A stretch of 64,000 nucleotides of DNA from Spirochaetae bacterium HGW-Spirochaetae-3 (GTDB lineage: Bacteria; Spirochaetota; Spirochaetia; Treponematales; UBA12059), in NCBI GenBank assembly GCA_002839315.1, contig PGXV01000001.1, positions 62,001 through 126,000 of the forward strand, written 5' to 3'. Made by a program: the position numbers and the translations under genes. The notes under the pieces were generated by a model. It was not told the DNA's origin, ran no database searches, and worked only from the letters and a program-made list of their open reading frames with translations. The first letter of the stretch is position 1. The number at the start of each line of letters is the position of its first letter. Positions 46,131 to 54,593 of the stretch are shown one piece after another.

Positions 46131-47849
46131 ATGGCCAACGTATCCACGTTTGAAGCTCTCGTCCTCGACCTGAGCCCCTCCGAGCGCGCCGATCTCCTCG
46201 GTCGGCTACAACCGGCGTTTACCGTTTCGACGGAACCCCTTTTCCAGCGGATCCCGGCGACTGAAAATCATATCGACTACAAGGCGGCGTATCGGGAACT
46301 CGGACTATTCACGAGGATATTCATAACAGTTCGGTCGATGCTCGGAGGCGGCAGCAAGGAAGAACTGGTCAAGGATCGCTTCCTCAGGGCGTTGATCCGG
46401 GACATAGAGTCGACGAGCGTCGGATTGATTGAACCGCGGCGGAGGGTGTTGCAGGAAGCGTTCTACCGAGAGCTCTCGAACCTTCGCGGCGCCGCGCGCT
46501 ATTTCTACGATCTACTAGACCGGACGCTCGAAAAGAACCGGGCGTCGTTCTTCGCGTTCCTGGCGTCGCTCGAGTTCGAGGACGTGCACGAGGAGCTGTC
46601 GCTCGAGACCGACCCGTACCGCTTCGTCGACCAGAACTCGTTGGCGAGCGACGCCGACGTCAAGACCGCGATAAGCGCGGCGCTCGAGTCGGCTATCGCG
46701 AGGATCGACGACGAACGGCGGCGCCTCATGTACAAGGACGTTCGCAACCTGCACGTCCTCAAGAAGTTGTCCGGATTCCTGTACGATCGCTTCCTCGGGG
46801 CCTTCCAGACGAACGCGGCGGGGCTCAAGGAAATGTCTATGTACGCTGCCTCGGACCAGCTGGCGGAGCTGGCGGCCATACTGTGCTCGTTCGATCAACC
46901 GCCATCGCTACGCCTGATGGAGGCGATCATAGGCTTCGCGCTCAACGACGAGATAGGGGCGGAGGGCTTCAACATCGAAGAAGCCGTGGGCCGCGAGCTG
47001 GCTAACGCGGAGAAGGCGCTCGCCGTCATCCGTGGCTTCAACGCCCGCGTGCCGATAGAGGCTATCCTCAAGGTCTCCAACGACGACCCTAACTGGCAGT
47101 GCGCGTCGACGGGAGGCGGGGAGGACTGGTTCGCGATCTTCAAGTCCTACTGGCGCGACAGGGTAGACCGCCGATTCCTGCGTTTCTCCGCCGAACGGCG
47201 TGTGGCGCAGCTCGATTCCGACATACAGGCCCTCGTCGGAAAGGATTCCCCGACATGGTTCCAGTACCTGTCCGAAACGGGTAAGGAGAAAAGCCCCCCC
47301 GTACGGTTCACCCGGTCCTTGCGCTTCCTCGAGTCGTTCTATCATCAGACTTTCCTGTCGGATATCAACAAGTCGCTCAAGATCGTGCTTCTTGAGGGCG
47401 AATTCTATAAACGCGATAACCGGCTGGAATTTACCGACGCCTATAACGAGATGCTGCAGATCGGCGACGCGCTCAAGAGGCTCGATTCCAGGCTTTCTAT
47501 GGACGGCGAGCTCGGCCAGGCGTATTCGCAAGCAAAGTCGGAGCTAGCCTCCGTCCAGATCAAGAAGCGCAAGGTGGAATCCGCCATAAAGGCGGCCGAG
47601 TCGGAGGCGGAATCGATACTGGCTCATGCCGGCGACGCGATGGGCCGCATGCAGGAGATACTGAAGGCGATACTGTCGCGCGAGGCGCGGGGACGCTACG
47701 ACTCGCTTTCCAACCTCGCCCAGATCGAGGGCAAGGCCAACAAGGAATTCCAGAAGGGCCTGGAGTCAGCGAAGTTCAAGCTCGAGAAGGCGAATTACCT
47801 CCTGGGCGAACTGATGAAGGCCGCCGTCGGGAACCCGGACCAGTCGTGA
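46131..47849 (+). CDS. DUF5312-like spirochaetal protein
   Basis: A 572-residue, mostly alpha-helical cytoplasmic protein beginning MANVSTFEALVLDLSPSERADLLGRL. It has many long amphipathic helices, no signal peptide or membrane segments, and a coiled-coil end (about 450-570). I recognise the pattern as the DUF5312 family restricted to spirochaetes; its role is unknown. ATG 46131 is preferred over TTG 46122. The stop overlaps pgeF (GTGA). Confidence 0.7.
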   Translation: MANVSTFEALVLDLSPSERADLLGRLQPAFTVSTEPLFQRIPATENHIDYKAAYRELGLFTRIFITVRSMLGGGSKEELVKDRFLRALIRDIESTSVGLIEPRRRVLQEAFYRELSNLRGAARYFYDLLDRTLEKNRASFFAFLASLEFEDVHEELSLETDPYRFVDQNSLASDADVKTAISAALESAIARIDDERRRLMYKDVRNLHVLKKLSGFLYDRFLGAFQTNAAGLKEMSMYAASDQLAELAAILCSFDQPPSLRLMEAIIGFALNDEIGAEGFNIEEAVGRELANAEKALAVIRGFNARVPIEAILKVSNDDPNWQCASTGGGEDWFAIFKSYWRDRVDRRFLRFSAERRVAQLDSDIQALVGKDSPTWFQYLSETGKEKSPPVRFTRSLRFLESFYHQTFLSDINKSLKIVLLEGEFYKRDNRLEFTDAYNEMLQIGDALKRLDSRLSMDGELGQAYSQAKSELASVQIKKRKVESAIKAAESEAESILAHAGDAMGRMQEILKAILSREARGRYDSLSNLAQIEGKANKEFQKGLESAKFKLEKANYLLGELMKAAVGNPDQS

Positions 47850-48598
47850 ACGCGATTTCACCGGACCTGGCGTCCGTCCTACCTATACCGTTGCCCGGCG
47901 TCGACGCTCCGGAGGCCGTCATGAGCCTCGCCGTCGCCGGGGACATGGGCTTCGGCGACGACGGGAACCGGGATCGAAGGAGTCGGTGGCTGCGCGGCTC
48001 CGGGTTCGATCCCGGACGGTCGGCCTCGGTCGATCTCGTGCATTCCCGCATCGTCGCTGAAGCCGCTACTCCAGCCGGCGTGCGCGGTAGGGCAGCCGAC
48101 GGCATGGTCGCCCCGGGCCTCTCGTCGCCCCGGACGGATGCCTCGACGAGCCTCGTCATAACGGTAGCCGACTGCATGCCCATCTTCCTCTTCGATTCGG
48201 GGACGGGCGCCTTCGGCCTATTGCATTCCGGCTGGAAGGGTACGGGCATCCTGGCCGTGGCCGTATCCGCGATGGGCCGCCTGTACGGCACGGAGCCGCG
48301 GAACGTATCCGCGGCGTTCGGACCGCGGATCGGCGCGTGCTGCTACGTCGTCGACGAGGAGCGCGCCAAGGAATACGCGGACGAATTCGGCTCGGCCGCC
48401 GTCGTTCGCGTCGGCGGCGCTCCAAGGCTCGATCTCGTCGCCGCCAACCTCGGAATAGCCGATCGATTGGGCCTCGGTTCCGTTAGCGTCGCCGACGGCT
48501 GTACCTGTTGCGACGGCCGATTCGGCTCGTACAGACGGCAGGGCGCAGCTCGCTTTACGAGGATGGCCGCGGCCATCGGGTATAGGTCGTCGCCATGA
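47846..48598 (+). CDS. pgeF: Laccase-domain peptidoglycan editing factor
   Basis: A 250-residue YfiH/PgeF-family protein. It has the metal-binding motifs VADCMPIFLFD, LLHSGWKGT, GPRIGACCYVV and DGCTCCDGRFGSYRR. In E. coli this family hydrolyses wrongly incorporated UDP-MurNAc-L-Ser precursors, and it also shows purine-nucleoside activity in vitro. GTG start overlaps the preceding stop, and its own stop overlaps the OmpA-like gene. Confidence 0.9.
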   Translation: MNAISPDLASVLPIPLPGVDAPEAVMSLAVAGDMGFGDDGNRDRRSRWLRGSGFDPGRSASVDLVHSRIVAEAATPAGVRGRAADGMVAPGLSSPRTDASTSLVITVADCMPIFLFDSGTGAFGLLHSGWKGTGILAVAVSAMGRLYGTEPRNVSAAFGPRIGACCYVVDEERAKEYADEFGSAAVVRVGGAPRLDLVAANLGIADRLGLGSVSVADGCTCCDGRFGSYRRQGAARFTRMAAAIGYRSSP

Positions 48599-50004
48599 CG
48601 CGTTCGGCGGCTCGTCGCGGCTTGCGCGTCGCCGCGGCGCTGTCGGTCGTCGCGGCCGCCGTTCCAGCCGCCGCCCAGGCCAGGCTCGAGCCGTTCTCTC
48701 CCCCGGCCGGCCGCGTGCTCGTGTCGGAGCGCTCGGATTTTTCCCGCTACGAGGACGGTCGCTACGTGGGGCACGTCTATCGCGAGGCGAGGCTCGACCT
48801 GTCGGTTTCGGGCGCCGTCGGCGGCCGGGCGGAGTACGACGGCGAGGCGCTCGTGCTGGAGGAGACGATGCGGGACGAGCGCGCGGTAGCGCGACGCCTC
48901 GACGCCGCGGTGCCGGTATCGTTCTCCGTGGAGCCGGGCGGCGCGGTCCGCTTCAGGACCGACGAAGGCTATCCGATACTGCGTGGCGTCCCCGATCCTC
49001 CTCCCGAGCCTGCCGATCCGGGCGACCGCTGGACGGGGGAGGGCGTCGTCGTCGTCAGGCCGCGGCCGGGACGACCGGCTACGAGGATCCCGGTACTGGT
49101 CGAATACGAGTATACGGGCGCGACGAAGTACGGCGAGACGCCGGCATCGACTATCAGGGCTCGCTACGCGATACGCTACAAGGGCGGCGACAGGATAGGC
49201 GATCTTGCCATGACCGGGTCGTCCGGCTCGAGGACGGCCGATATAGTCGTCGACTCGCGCGACGGATCTACGCTGTTCGTCCGCGAGACCGTCGACGAGA
49301 CCTTCAGCTATTCGGACGGATCGACCGTTCGCCTCAAGGGCTTCATCCTGCATTTCCACAAGGGTAGCCTGCCCGCCGACCGGGAGCGGATAGCGTCCAT
49401 GCTCGCGGCCGCGCCGGGTACGCCAGGCGGAAGTGGCGAAGCCTCCGAGATGGTCGGGGGACAGTCTGCGGTTCCGTCCTCTCCGGCTACCGCTACTCGG
49501 CCTGCCGATGCGTCCGTCGGCCCGACCGCCGGCGCTGACGGAGACGTTGCCGGAGATGCGGTCGGAGACGCTGCCGGAGGAAAGAGCCCGGCGACCGCGC
49601 CTCCGCTCGTCGCCACGGGGCCGGTGCCCGGCGGGGCCTTCGAGATCGCGGAGGGCGAGCGGGGCGTCGTGCTGCTACTCTTCGACCTGCGCTTCGTCGC
49701 GGACGGCGACCAATTGCTGGCATCCGAACGCGGACGCCTCGACGCGATAGCCGAGGCTCTCGGGCGTATCCCCGGCGGGACCTTCCTCGTCGAAGGGCAC
49801 GCCGCCGACCTGGGTCGACCGGCGGGGCAGTATGAACTGTCCGAGCGCCGCGCCAAGCGCATCGTCGACGAGATGACCGCCCGCGGCATTCCGGCGAACC
49901 GCTTCGTCTACCGGGGACTGGGCGCCGACAAGCCGATAGCGCCTAACGATACCGAGCAGAACCGCGCGCGAAACCGCCGTGTCGAGATAACCGTGCTGGA
50001 TTAG
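48595..50004 (+). CDS. OmpA-family envelope protein with unique N-terminal domain
   Basis: A 469-residue exported protein. Signal peptide ends near PAAAQARL (about 29). A beta-rich N-terminal domain (30-260) resembles no family I know. An Ala/Gly/Thr/Pro-rich linker covers about 270-345. The C-terminal OmpA peptidoglycan-binding domain includes LLLFDLRFVADGDQLL, FLVEGHAAD, SERRAKRIVDEM and NRARNRRVEI. The Asp/Arg residues that hold diaminopimelate or ornithine crosslinks are in place. ATGA overlap with pgeF. Confidence 0.88.
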   Translation: MTRSAARRGLRVAAALSVVAAAVPAAAQARLEPFSPPAGRVLVSERSDFSRYEDGRYVGHVYREARLDLSVSGAVGGRAEYDGEALVLEETMRDERAVARRLDAAVPVSFSVEPGGAVRFRTDEGYPILRGVPDPPPEPADPGDRWTGEGVVVVRPRPGRPATRIPVLVEYEYTGATKYGETPASTIRARYAIRYKGGDRIGDLAMTGSSGSRTADIVVDSRDGSTLFVRETVDETFSYSDGSTVRLKGFILHFHKGSLPADRERIASMLAAAPGTPGGSGEASEMVGGQSAVPSSPATATRPADASVGPTAGADGDVAGDAVGDAAGGKSPATAPPLVATGPVPGGAFEIAEGERGVVLLLFDLRFVADGDQLLASERGRLDAIAEALGRIPGGTFLVEGHAADLGRPAGQYELSERRAKRIVDEMTARGIPANRFVYRGLGADKPIAPNDTEQNRARNRRVEITVLD

Positions 50005-50051
50005 GCGAGGTTGCGCTTGATCGTAGCGATTTCAGGGACTACAGTATCGCC

Positions 50052-50666
50052 ATGGAACGAAGAGATTACATAGTAAACCTCGTAACGTCGCCCGGAGGCA
50101 TGGCGCTCGACGCGTTGTCCGTCGCGGTAGGCATCGGCGTAGGGCTGGTATCGGGACCGGCTCTCGGCATCGTCGCCGGAGTCGCGTCGTACGCGGTCAT
50201 ATTCGCGATCGTCATGGTGAGCGGACTGGGCTCCACGATGGCCTCGTCCGAGATGGATCGCCGCGCCTGGTCAGCCGCCCGAGGCCATCTGGCCGCCGCA
50301 AAGGAGGCCAGGAATCGCCTGGCCTCCATGCGCGTGCCTGATCCGGAGATAAAGGCGCTGCTCGAACTGGCCGCGACCCGAGGCGTCGCCTACCTGGCCG
50401 CGTGCGAGTCGGCCAGGTCCCGGGATCCGCTGGCCGAGGACGCGCTCGCCGAATGCGTCTCGATAGCGGACCTCTACCTGAAGGAGCTGGACGGAGCGGC
50501 CACGGAGCGCCGATACGGCCTCGCGGACGCGGACCCGTTCGCCGACGCCAGGGCCAGGACGGCCGCGGCGCTACGCGACAAGGCGGCGATAATCGAGAAG
50601 GCCGCGCTCGATCTTTCCGGGGGCTTGTCTCCGGCCGACAGGATGGGAGTCAAGGAGTCTCTATGA
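50052..50666 (+). CDS. Small membrane protein, first gene of the radical SAM/Cys-His-tail unit
   Basis: A 204-residue protein with two adjacent N-terminal membrane helices (about residues 17-58, ALSVAVGIGVGLVSGPALGI and YAVIFAIVMVSGL) and a helical Ala-rich cytoplasmic region (about 70-200). I do not recognise the family. Its stop overlaps the start of the DUF2207-like gene (ATGA), so the two are translationally coupled and likely functionally linked. Confidence 0.7.
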   Translation: MERRDYIVNLVTSPGGMALDALSVAVGIGVGLVSGPALGIVAGVASYAVIFAIVMVSGLGSTMASSEMDRRAWSAARGHLAAAKEARNRLASMRVPDPEIKALLELAATRGVAYLAACESARSRDPLAEDALAECVSIADLYLKELDGAATERRYGLADADPFADARARTAAALRDKAAIIEKAALDLSGGLSPADRMGVKESL

Positions 50667-52327
50667 ATACCCGACGCGACCTCAGAGCCATCGCGCTCGC
50701 GATCGTCCTGGTTACGCTGACCGTAGTCCCGGCGTCCGCCCTTTCCAGCGATCTCGTCTCGGCCGAGACGACGGTCTTCCTGAGGCCTGACGGCAAGGCC
50801 GATGTCTATTACCTCCTCGAGTGGAACGTGAGCAGCGGCGACATGAGCGGCTTCTACTTCCAGGGCGAGGCCTTCGAGCCGGTCTGGAACCTGGAACGGT
50901 GCTGGGCCGACCTGGACGGGGGCGTACGCGTCCCGCTAGCCGTGAAGGACCTGGGCGGAGGCCGGTACGACATCGTGCTGGCCGGCGGCCGGCGCTTCTC
51001 GGGTCGGGCCCATTACTCGATGAACTATGCCGGCGACTTCGCGCGGGCGGGGCTCGTCGGTTCTACGGTCAGCCCGGAACGCGGGGAGCTGGTCTATTTC
51101 GACTGGGCGCCGGTAGAATGGGATGAGCCCCTGGAATACCGGGCGGTCAGGCTCGTGCTACCTGTAAGGGTCTCGGGCAAGCAGCTGACGGACGCCGAGA
51201 AAACCGCCGTCCCGATGCTCACCGAGGCATGGGTAAACGACCAGAACAAGATCGATTACTACGGCTCGCCAGGAGACGACGGCGGTTTCTACCTGACGAT
51301 ACTCTTCTACCAGGAGTCTACGCGGGCGCTCGAGACCCAGCGGCTGGCCCTCTATTTCCCTTCCGATTACCTACCGCTTCATGCCGCCCTGACGAGCCGG
51401 GATTCCGTTCCGGCGAGCGAGGACGCGATACGGGGCGACGTCCGGGATCGCAAGGCGTGGAGGGATTCTCCGATGGCCGCGATCGTCGTCTTCGGGGCCG
51501 TCATCGCCGCGGCGCTGCTCCTGTACGCCAGGCGCGCCAGGGCGCACGCGAAGCGAGCCGAGCTCGTGGAGTCCATAGCGTGGGCCGGCGACGCGTGGAC
51601 GCCGCCCAAGCTGTTCGCCGGTAGCTATCAGGTGCCCGGCAAGGTTCCCGAGGATCTCCATCCCGTCGAGGCGGCCCTGCTCCTCGAACTGGCCCTGCCT
51701 CGCATCGCGTCCATCATGCTGGAAGGGCTCTCGGCCCAGGGCCTCGTCGCCGTCGAGCGCGACGACCCGCTCAAGCTGCGATTCTTGTCGGACAGCAAGG
51801 CGGGCGACGAGATAGAGGAACGCTTCCTCGCGTCGTTCGACGCCGAGGGCAACGTGCTCGCGGGGCTCCTGGCGGACTTTTTCGAGGAATCGATCAAGAA
51901 GCTACAGGAGAAGATATGGGATTGCGACCTCGAGGCGACCAAGGCCTTCTATCGGAAGAAGATTCTGGAGGCCCAGGCCAAGGCCGACGAGGTGGATCGC
52001 TGGGAAGAGACGCGGCGGCTCGATTACTACAGGACTAACCACTCGTGGATGTACTGGCGTAGCTACGCGATCGTGTCGACGCGCCCGGACTATATGTCGG
52101 GCGTGCGCCTGCCCGCGGGCATGACGGCCGGGTACGCCGACTTCATGCGATCGGCCGTCTGCTATTCCGGTTGCTTCACGCCGACCGACGTAGGCACCGT
52201 AGACGCCTGCCATTCGGCCTGCCACAACGCGTGCCATGACGCGTGCCATTCGGCCTGCCACTCCGCATGCCACTCGGCCTGCCATAGCGCCTGCCATTCG
52301 GCCTGCGTATCGGGGAGCTCCCATTGA
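50663..52327 (+). CDS. DUF2207-like membrane protein with C-terminal Ala-Cys-His repeat tail
   Basis: A 554-residue protein. Signal peptide to about 26 (VVPASALSSD), an extracytoplasmic beta domain (27-265, with LRPDGKADVYYLLEW), one membrane helix (about 269-290, AAIVVFGAVIAAALLLYA) followed by RRARAHAKR, so the C-terminal half should be cytoplasmic. That half contains PEDLHPVEAALLLELALPRI, a winged-helix-like DUF2207 feature, and a coiled segment. The last 40 residues are eight Ala-Cys-His-x units plus one Ala-Cys-Val-Ser, then GSSH. The next gene is a radical SAM/SPASM enzyme overlapping by 4 bases (TTGA). Tail modification is my inference. ATG 50663 is chosen because it follows the signal pattern and overlaps the previous stop. 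Confidence 0.8.
   Translation: MNTRRDLRAIALAIVLVTLTVVPASALSSDLVSAETTVFLRPDGKADVYYLLEWNVSSGDMSGFYFQGEAFEPVWNLERCWADLDGGVRVPLAVKDLGGGRYDIVLAGGRRFSGRAHYSMNYAGDFARAGLVGSTVSPERGELVYFDWAPVEWDEPLEYRAVRLVLPVRVSGKQLTDAEKTAVPMLTEAWVNDQNKIDYYGSPGDDGGFYLTILFYQESTRALETQRLALYFPSDYLPLHAALTSRDSVPASEDAIRGDVRDRKAWRDSPMAAIVVFGAVIAAALLLYARRARAHAKRAELVESIAWAGDAWTPPKLFAGSYQVPGKVPEDLHPVEAALLLELALPRIASIMLEGLSAQGLVAVERDDPLKLRFLSDSKAGDEIEERFLASFDAEGNVLAGLLADFFEESIKKLQEKIWDCDLEATKAFYRKKILEAQAKADEVDRWEETRRLDYYRTNHSWMYWRSYAIVSTRPDYMSGVRLPAGMTAGYADFMRSAVCYSGCFTPTDVGTVDACHSACHNACHDACHSACHSACHSACHSACHSACVSGSSH
52205..52312 (+). repeat. Nine-unit 12-bp coding repeat (Ala-Cys-His-x tail)
   Basis: Nine consecutive 12-base units encode ACHS, ACHN, ACHD, five further ACHS and ACVS. 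Synonymous codons differ between units (GCC/GCG/GCA, CAT/CAC, TCG/TCC/AGC). The amino-acid pattern is therefore conserved beyond what recent DNA slippage would give, indicating selection on the peptide. Confidence 0.9.
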
Positions 52328-53655
52328 CCGCTAGCCTGGAGCGCCTCGAATGGGTATACGGCTTCTGGAAGAACCTGTCGCCGTACGCGTACGCGCGGAT
52401 CGAGGACGAGGTCGTCATACTGCCGCCTAACCTGGTCTACAAGACCAACCGTACCGGCGCGGCCCTGCTCGAGCATATCGGTAAAGGCGGTCGCCTCGAG
52501 GACATACCCGGCTTCTCCGACGGGCGGGCAGCGGAGGTGGAAGCGTTCTTCCTGTCGCTGAAGGCCGCGTACGAGGGCCGCCCCGTCGCGCTGGAGCGGA
52601 TAGCGTACGGCTTCGACTTCACGCGGCTTCCCGTGCTCGGCGAGATAGCGCTGACCTACCGCTGCGGTAACCGCTGCCGCTTCTGCTACGCCGGCTGCGG
52701 GGACGACTCAGGACTCGCGCTCGCCCAGTCGTCGGGCGCCTCAGAGCTCGATACGGACGGCTGGAAGCGCGTCGTCGATATATTCAAGGAAGAGGCCAAG
52801 ATACCGTTCTTCTCGTTCACCGGCGGCGAGCCGCTCGTCAGGCCCGACGTCGAGGAGCTGGCGGCCTACGCGGTATCGCGAGGGCTCAGGGTCAACCTGG
52901 TTACCAACGGCAGGCTCGCCACGCCGGAGCGGGCGGCCTCCCTGTTCGCTTCGGGGCTACGCACGGCGCAGGTTAGCCTCGAGGCCCCGACCGCGGCCGC
53001 GCACGACTGGCTGTGCGGCGCCGAGGGCGCCTTCGACGACAGCGTCGCGGGGATACGCGCGATGATTGCCGCCGGCATTTCGGTGCAGACCAATTCGACG
53101 CTGACCAGGGCCAACCGCGACGCGCTACTCGAATTGCCGGCTTTCGTGGCCGGGCTCGGCGTGCGCCGCATGTCGATGAACCTGTTCATACCGACGGGCT
53201 CGGGCCGCGACGCCTCCGATCTATTCTTCCCGTACTCCGAGACGGGCGCCTTCGTCGACGAGGCGCGCAAGCGAGCCCATGAAGCGGGCATAGACTTCTT
53301 CTGGTACTCGCCGACGCCGCTCTGCCTGTACAATCCGATAGCCAGAGGCCTCGGCAACAAGAGCTGCGCCGCGTGCGACGGGCTCCTGTCCGTATCTCCG
53401 TCCGGCGACGTGCTGCCGTGCTCGTCATGGCCCGAGCCCGTAGGCAATCTCCTGGACGACGGCTTCGCGTCGGTCTGGTTCTCCGACAAGGCCGCCTGGT
53501 TCAAGAATAAACGCTACGCGCCGGACTCGTGCAAGGCCTGCGCGTCGTTCACGGCCTGCCAGGCCGCGTGCCCGCTCTATTGGCGCTACGCCGGATATTC
53601 CGAGATAGACGCCCGCAAGGAGGCTCCGATATGGAAAACCGCTTCAAATTCCTGA
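52324..53655 (+). CDS. Radical SAM/SPASM peptide maturase with PqqD-like N-terminal domain
   Basis: A 443-residue enzyme. Residues 10-85 resemble the PqqD/RRE peptide-recognition fold (EVVILPPNLVYKTNRTGAALLEHI). The radical SAM cluster motif is CGNRCRFC (Cys114, 118, 121), followed by FTGGEPLVRP. The SPASM domain is complete: Cys351-x9-Gly-x4-Cys366, then Cys403-x2-Cys406-x5-Cys412-x3-Cys416, giving two auxiliary 4Fe-4S sites. Such enzymes modify RiPP precursors (thioether or carbon crosslinks). The obvious partner is the Cys/His tail encoded just upstream. TTG start overlapping the previous stop. Confidence 0.92.
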   Translation: MTASLERLEWVYGFWKNLSPYAYARIEDEVVILPPNLVYKTNRTGAALLEHIGKGGRLEDIPGFSDGRAAEVEAFFLSLKAAYEGRPVALERIAYGFDFTRLPVLGEIALTYRCGNRCRFCYAGCGDDSGLALAQSSGASELDTDGWKRVVDIFKEEAKIPFFSFTGGEPLVRPDVEELAAYAVSRGLRVNLVTNGRLATPERAASLFASGLRTAQVSLEAPTAAAHDWLCGAEGAFDDSVAGIRAMIAAGISVQTNSTLTRANRDALLELPAFVAGLGVRRMSMNLFIPTGSGRDASDLFFPYSETGAFVDEARKRAHEAGIDFFWYSPTPLCLYNPIARGLGNKSCAACDGLLSVSPSGDVLPCSSWPEPVGNLLDDGFASVWFSDKAAWFKNKRYAPDSCKACASFTACQAACPLYWRYAGYSEIDARKEAPIWKTASNS

Positions 53656-54518
53656 GACTCGGCATCGGTTCCAGGCTCGTAGCGGCGGGCGCCCTGTACG
53701 CGGGCGCCGTAGCCGCGCAGGTAGCGCTGGACTCGGTCGTCGCGGGCGCGCCGCTCATACTCGTCGCGTGGCTGTTGCTGGCGCTCAAGCCGGCGACGAA
53801 CAGGCCCAAGGACAAGGGCCTGGAGGAATGGCGGGCGGTGACCGACGGGGAGGTCGCGCGCATAGCCGACGGCCTCGCCAGGTCGAAGAAGCTCAGGCGC
53901 GCCGTCGTCGGGCCTTCCGTGCTCAAGACGTTCCTGCTCGTATTCCTGCTGTTCGCCGCGTTCGTCGCGACGATGGAGCGATCGCGCGTCGGCCTCGTCA
54001 TATTCGATCTGTGCCTGTTCTCTATTCCAGGGTTGTTCTTCGGCATGATCAAGGCGCACGTACCGTTCGAGCTGGACCTGAAGCTGTCGCGGTTCGTGGC
54101 GGCGATGGGCGTTCCGAGGCCCGACGGGTTCGCGTTGACGCCGTACCTTCGCTTCGACGAGGACGACCAAGGCCGCGACGTGCCCGAGGACCTGCGCCTG
54201 ATGCTCGAGCCCCGGCGCAAACCGGTAGACCTCGTCGGGGTTCAATTCCAGGCCGCCATAAACAAGGGCGCCAACGGTAACGTGCCGTATATGTACGCCG
54301 TCGTATTGACGAAAGGCAGGGACGGGCCCAGTTACGGCGTCCTCAGGACGATGAAGGCCCGCGGATACGAGGTAGAGGCGGGCGGCGACGCCAATTACGG
54401 CACCGTGGTCGTGCGCCAGGACACGGGCGGCGGCGGCTACCACACCACCGACGACGATTGCGAGCGGCTCATGGACCTGATGATCAAGGCGCTATCGCGA
54501 GTGGAGGCTTCGGCGTAG
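53631..54518 (+). CDS. Membrane protein, last gene of the radical SAM unit
   Basis: A 295-residue protein with four hydrophobic segments (about 14-29, 35-50, 100-115, 125-140), then a soluble region of about 150 residues ending GGGGYHTTDDDCERLMDLMIKAL. I do not recognise the family. The ATG at 53631 has AAGGAGG upstream and overlaps the radical SAM gene by 25 bases; a longer in-frame ORF from 53529 is not credible. Possible export or anchoring partner. Confidence 0.72.
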   Translation: MENRFKFLRLGIGSRLVAAGALYAGAVAAQVALDSVVAGAPLILVAWLLLALKPATNRPKDKGLEEWRAVTDGEVARIADGLARSKKLRRAVVGPSVLKTFLLVFLLFAAFVATMERSRVGLVIFDLCLFSIPGLFFGMIKAHVPFELDLKLSRFVAAMGVPRPDGFALTPYLRFDEDDQGRDVPEDLRLMLEPRRKPVDLVGVQFQAAINKGANGNVPYMYAVVLTKGRDGPSYGVLRTMKARGYEVEAGGDANYGTVVVRQDTGGGGYHTTDDDCERLMDLMIKALSRVEASA

Positions 54519-54593
54519 CCGATCGGCTTGACGGCTCGGCCTAGCCCCGCGTCGTCGAAACGTTGTATCCTTCGCGCTAATCGAGGCCCCATC

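Noticed and set aside
52205-52312. Cys-His repeats as c-type haem sites
   Set aside because: The haem motif is CxxCH; here the spacing is CxxxCH, and the tail is predicted to be cytoplasmic, where c-type haem is not attached.
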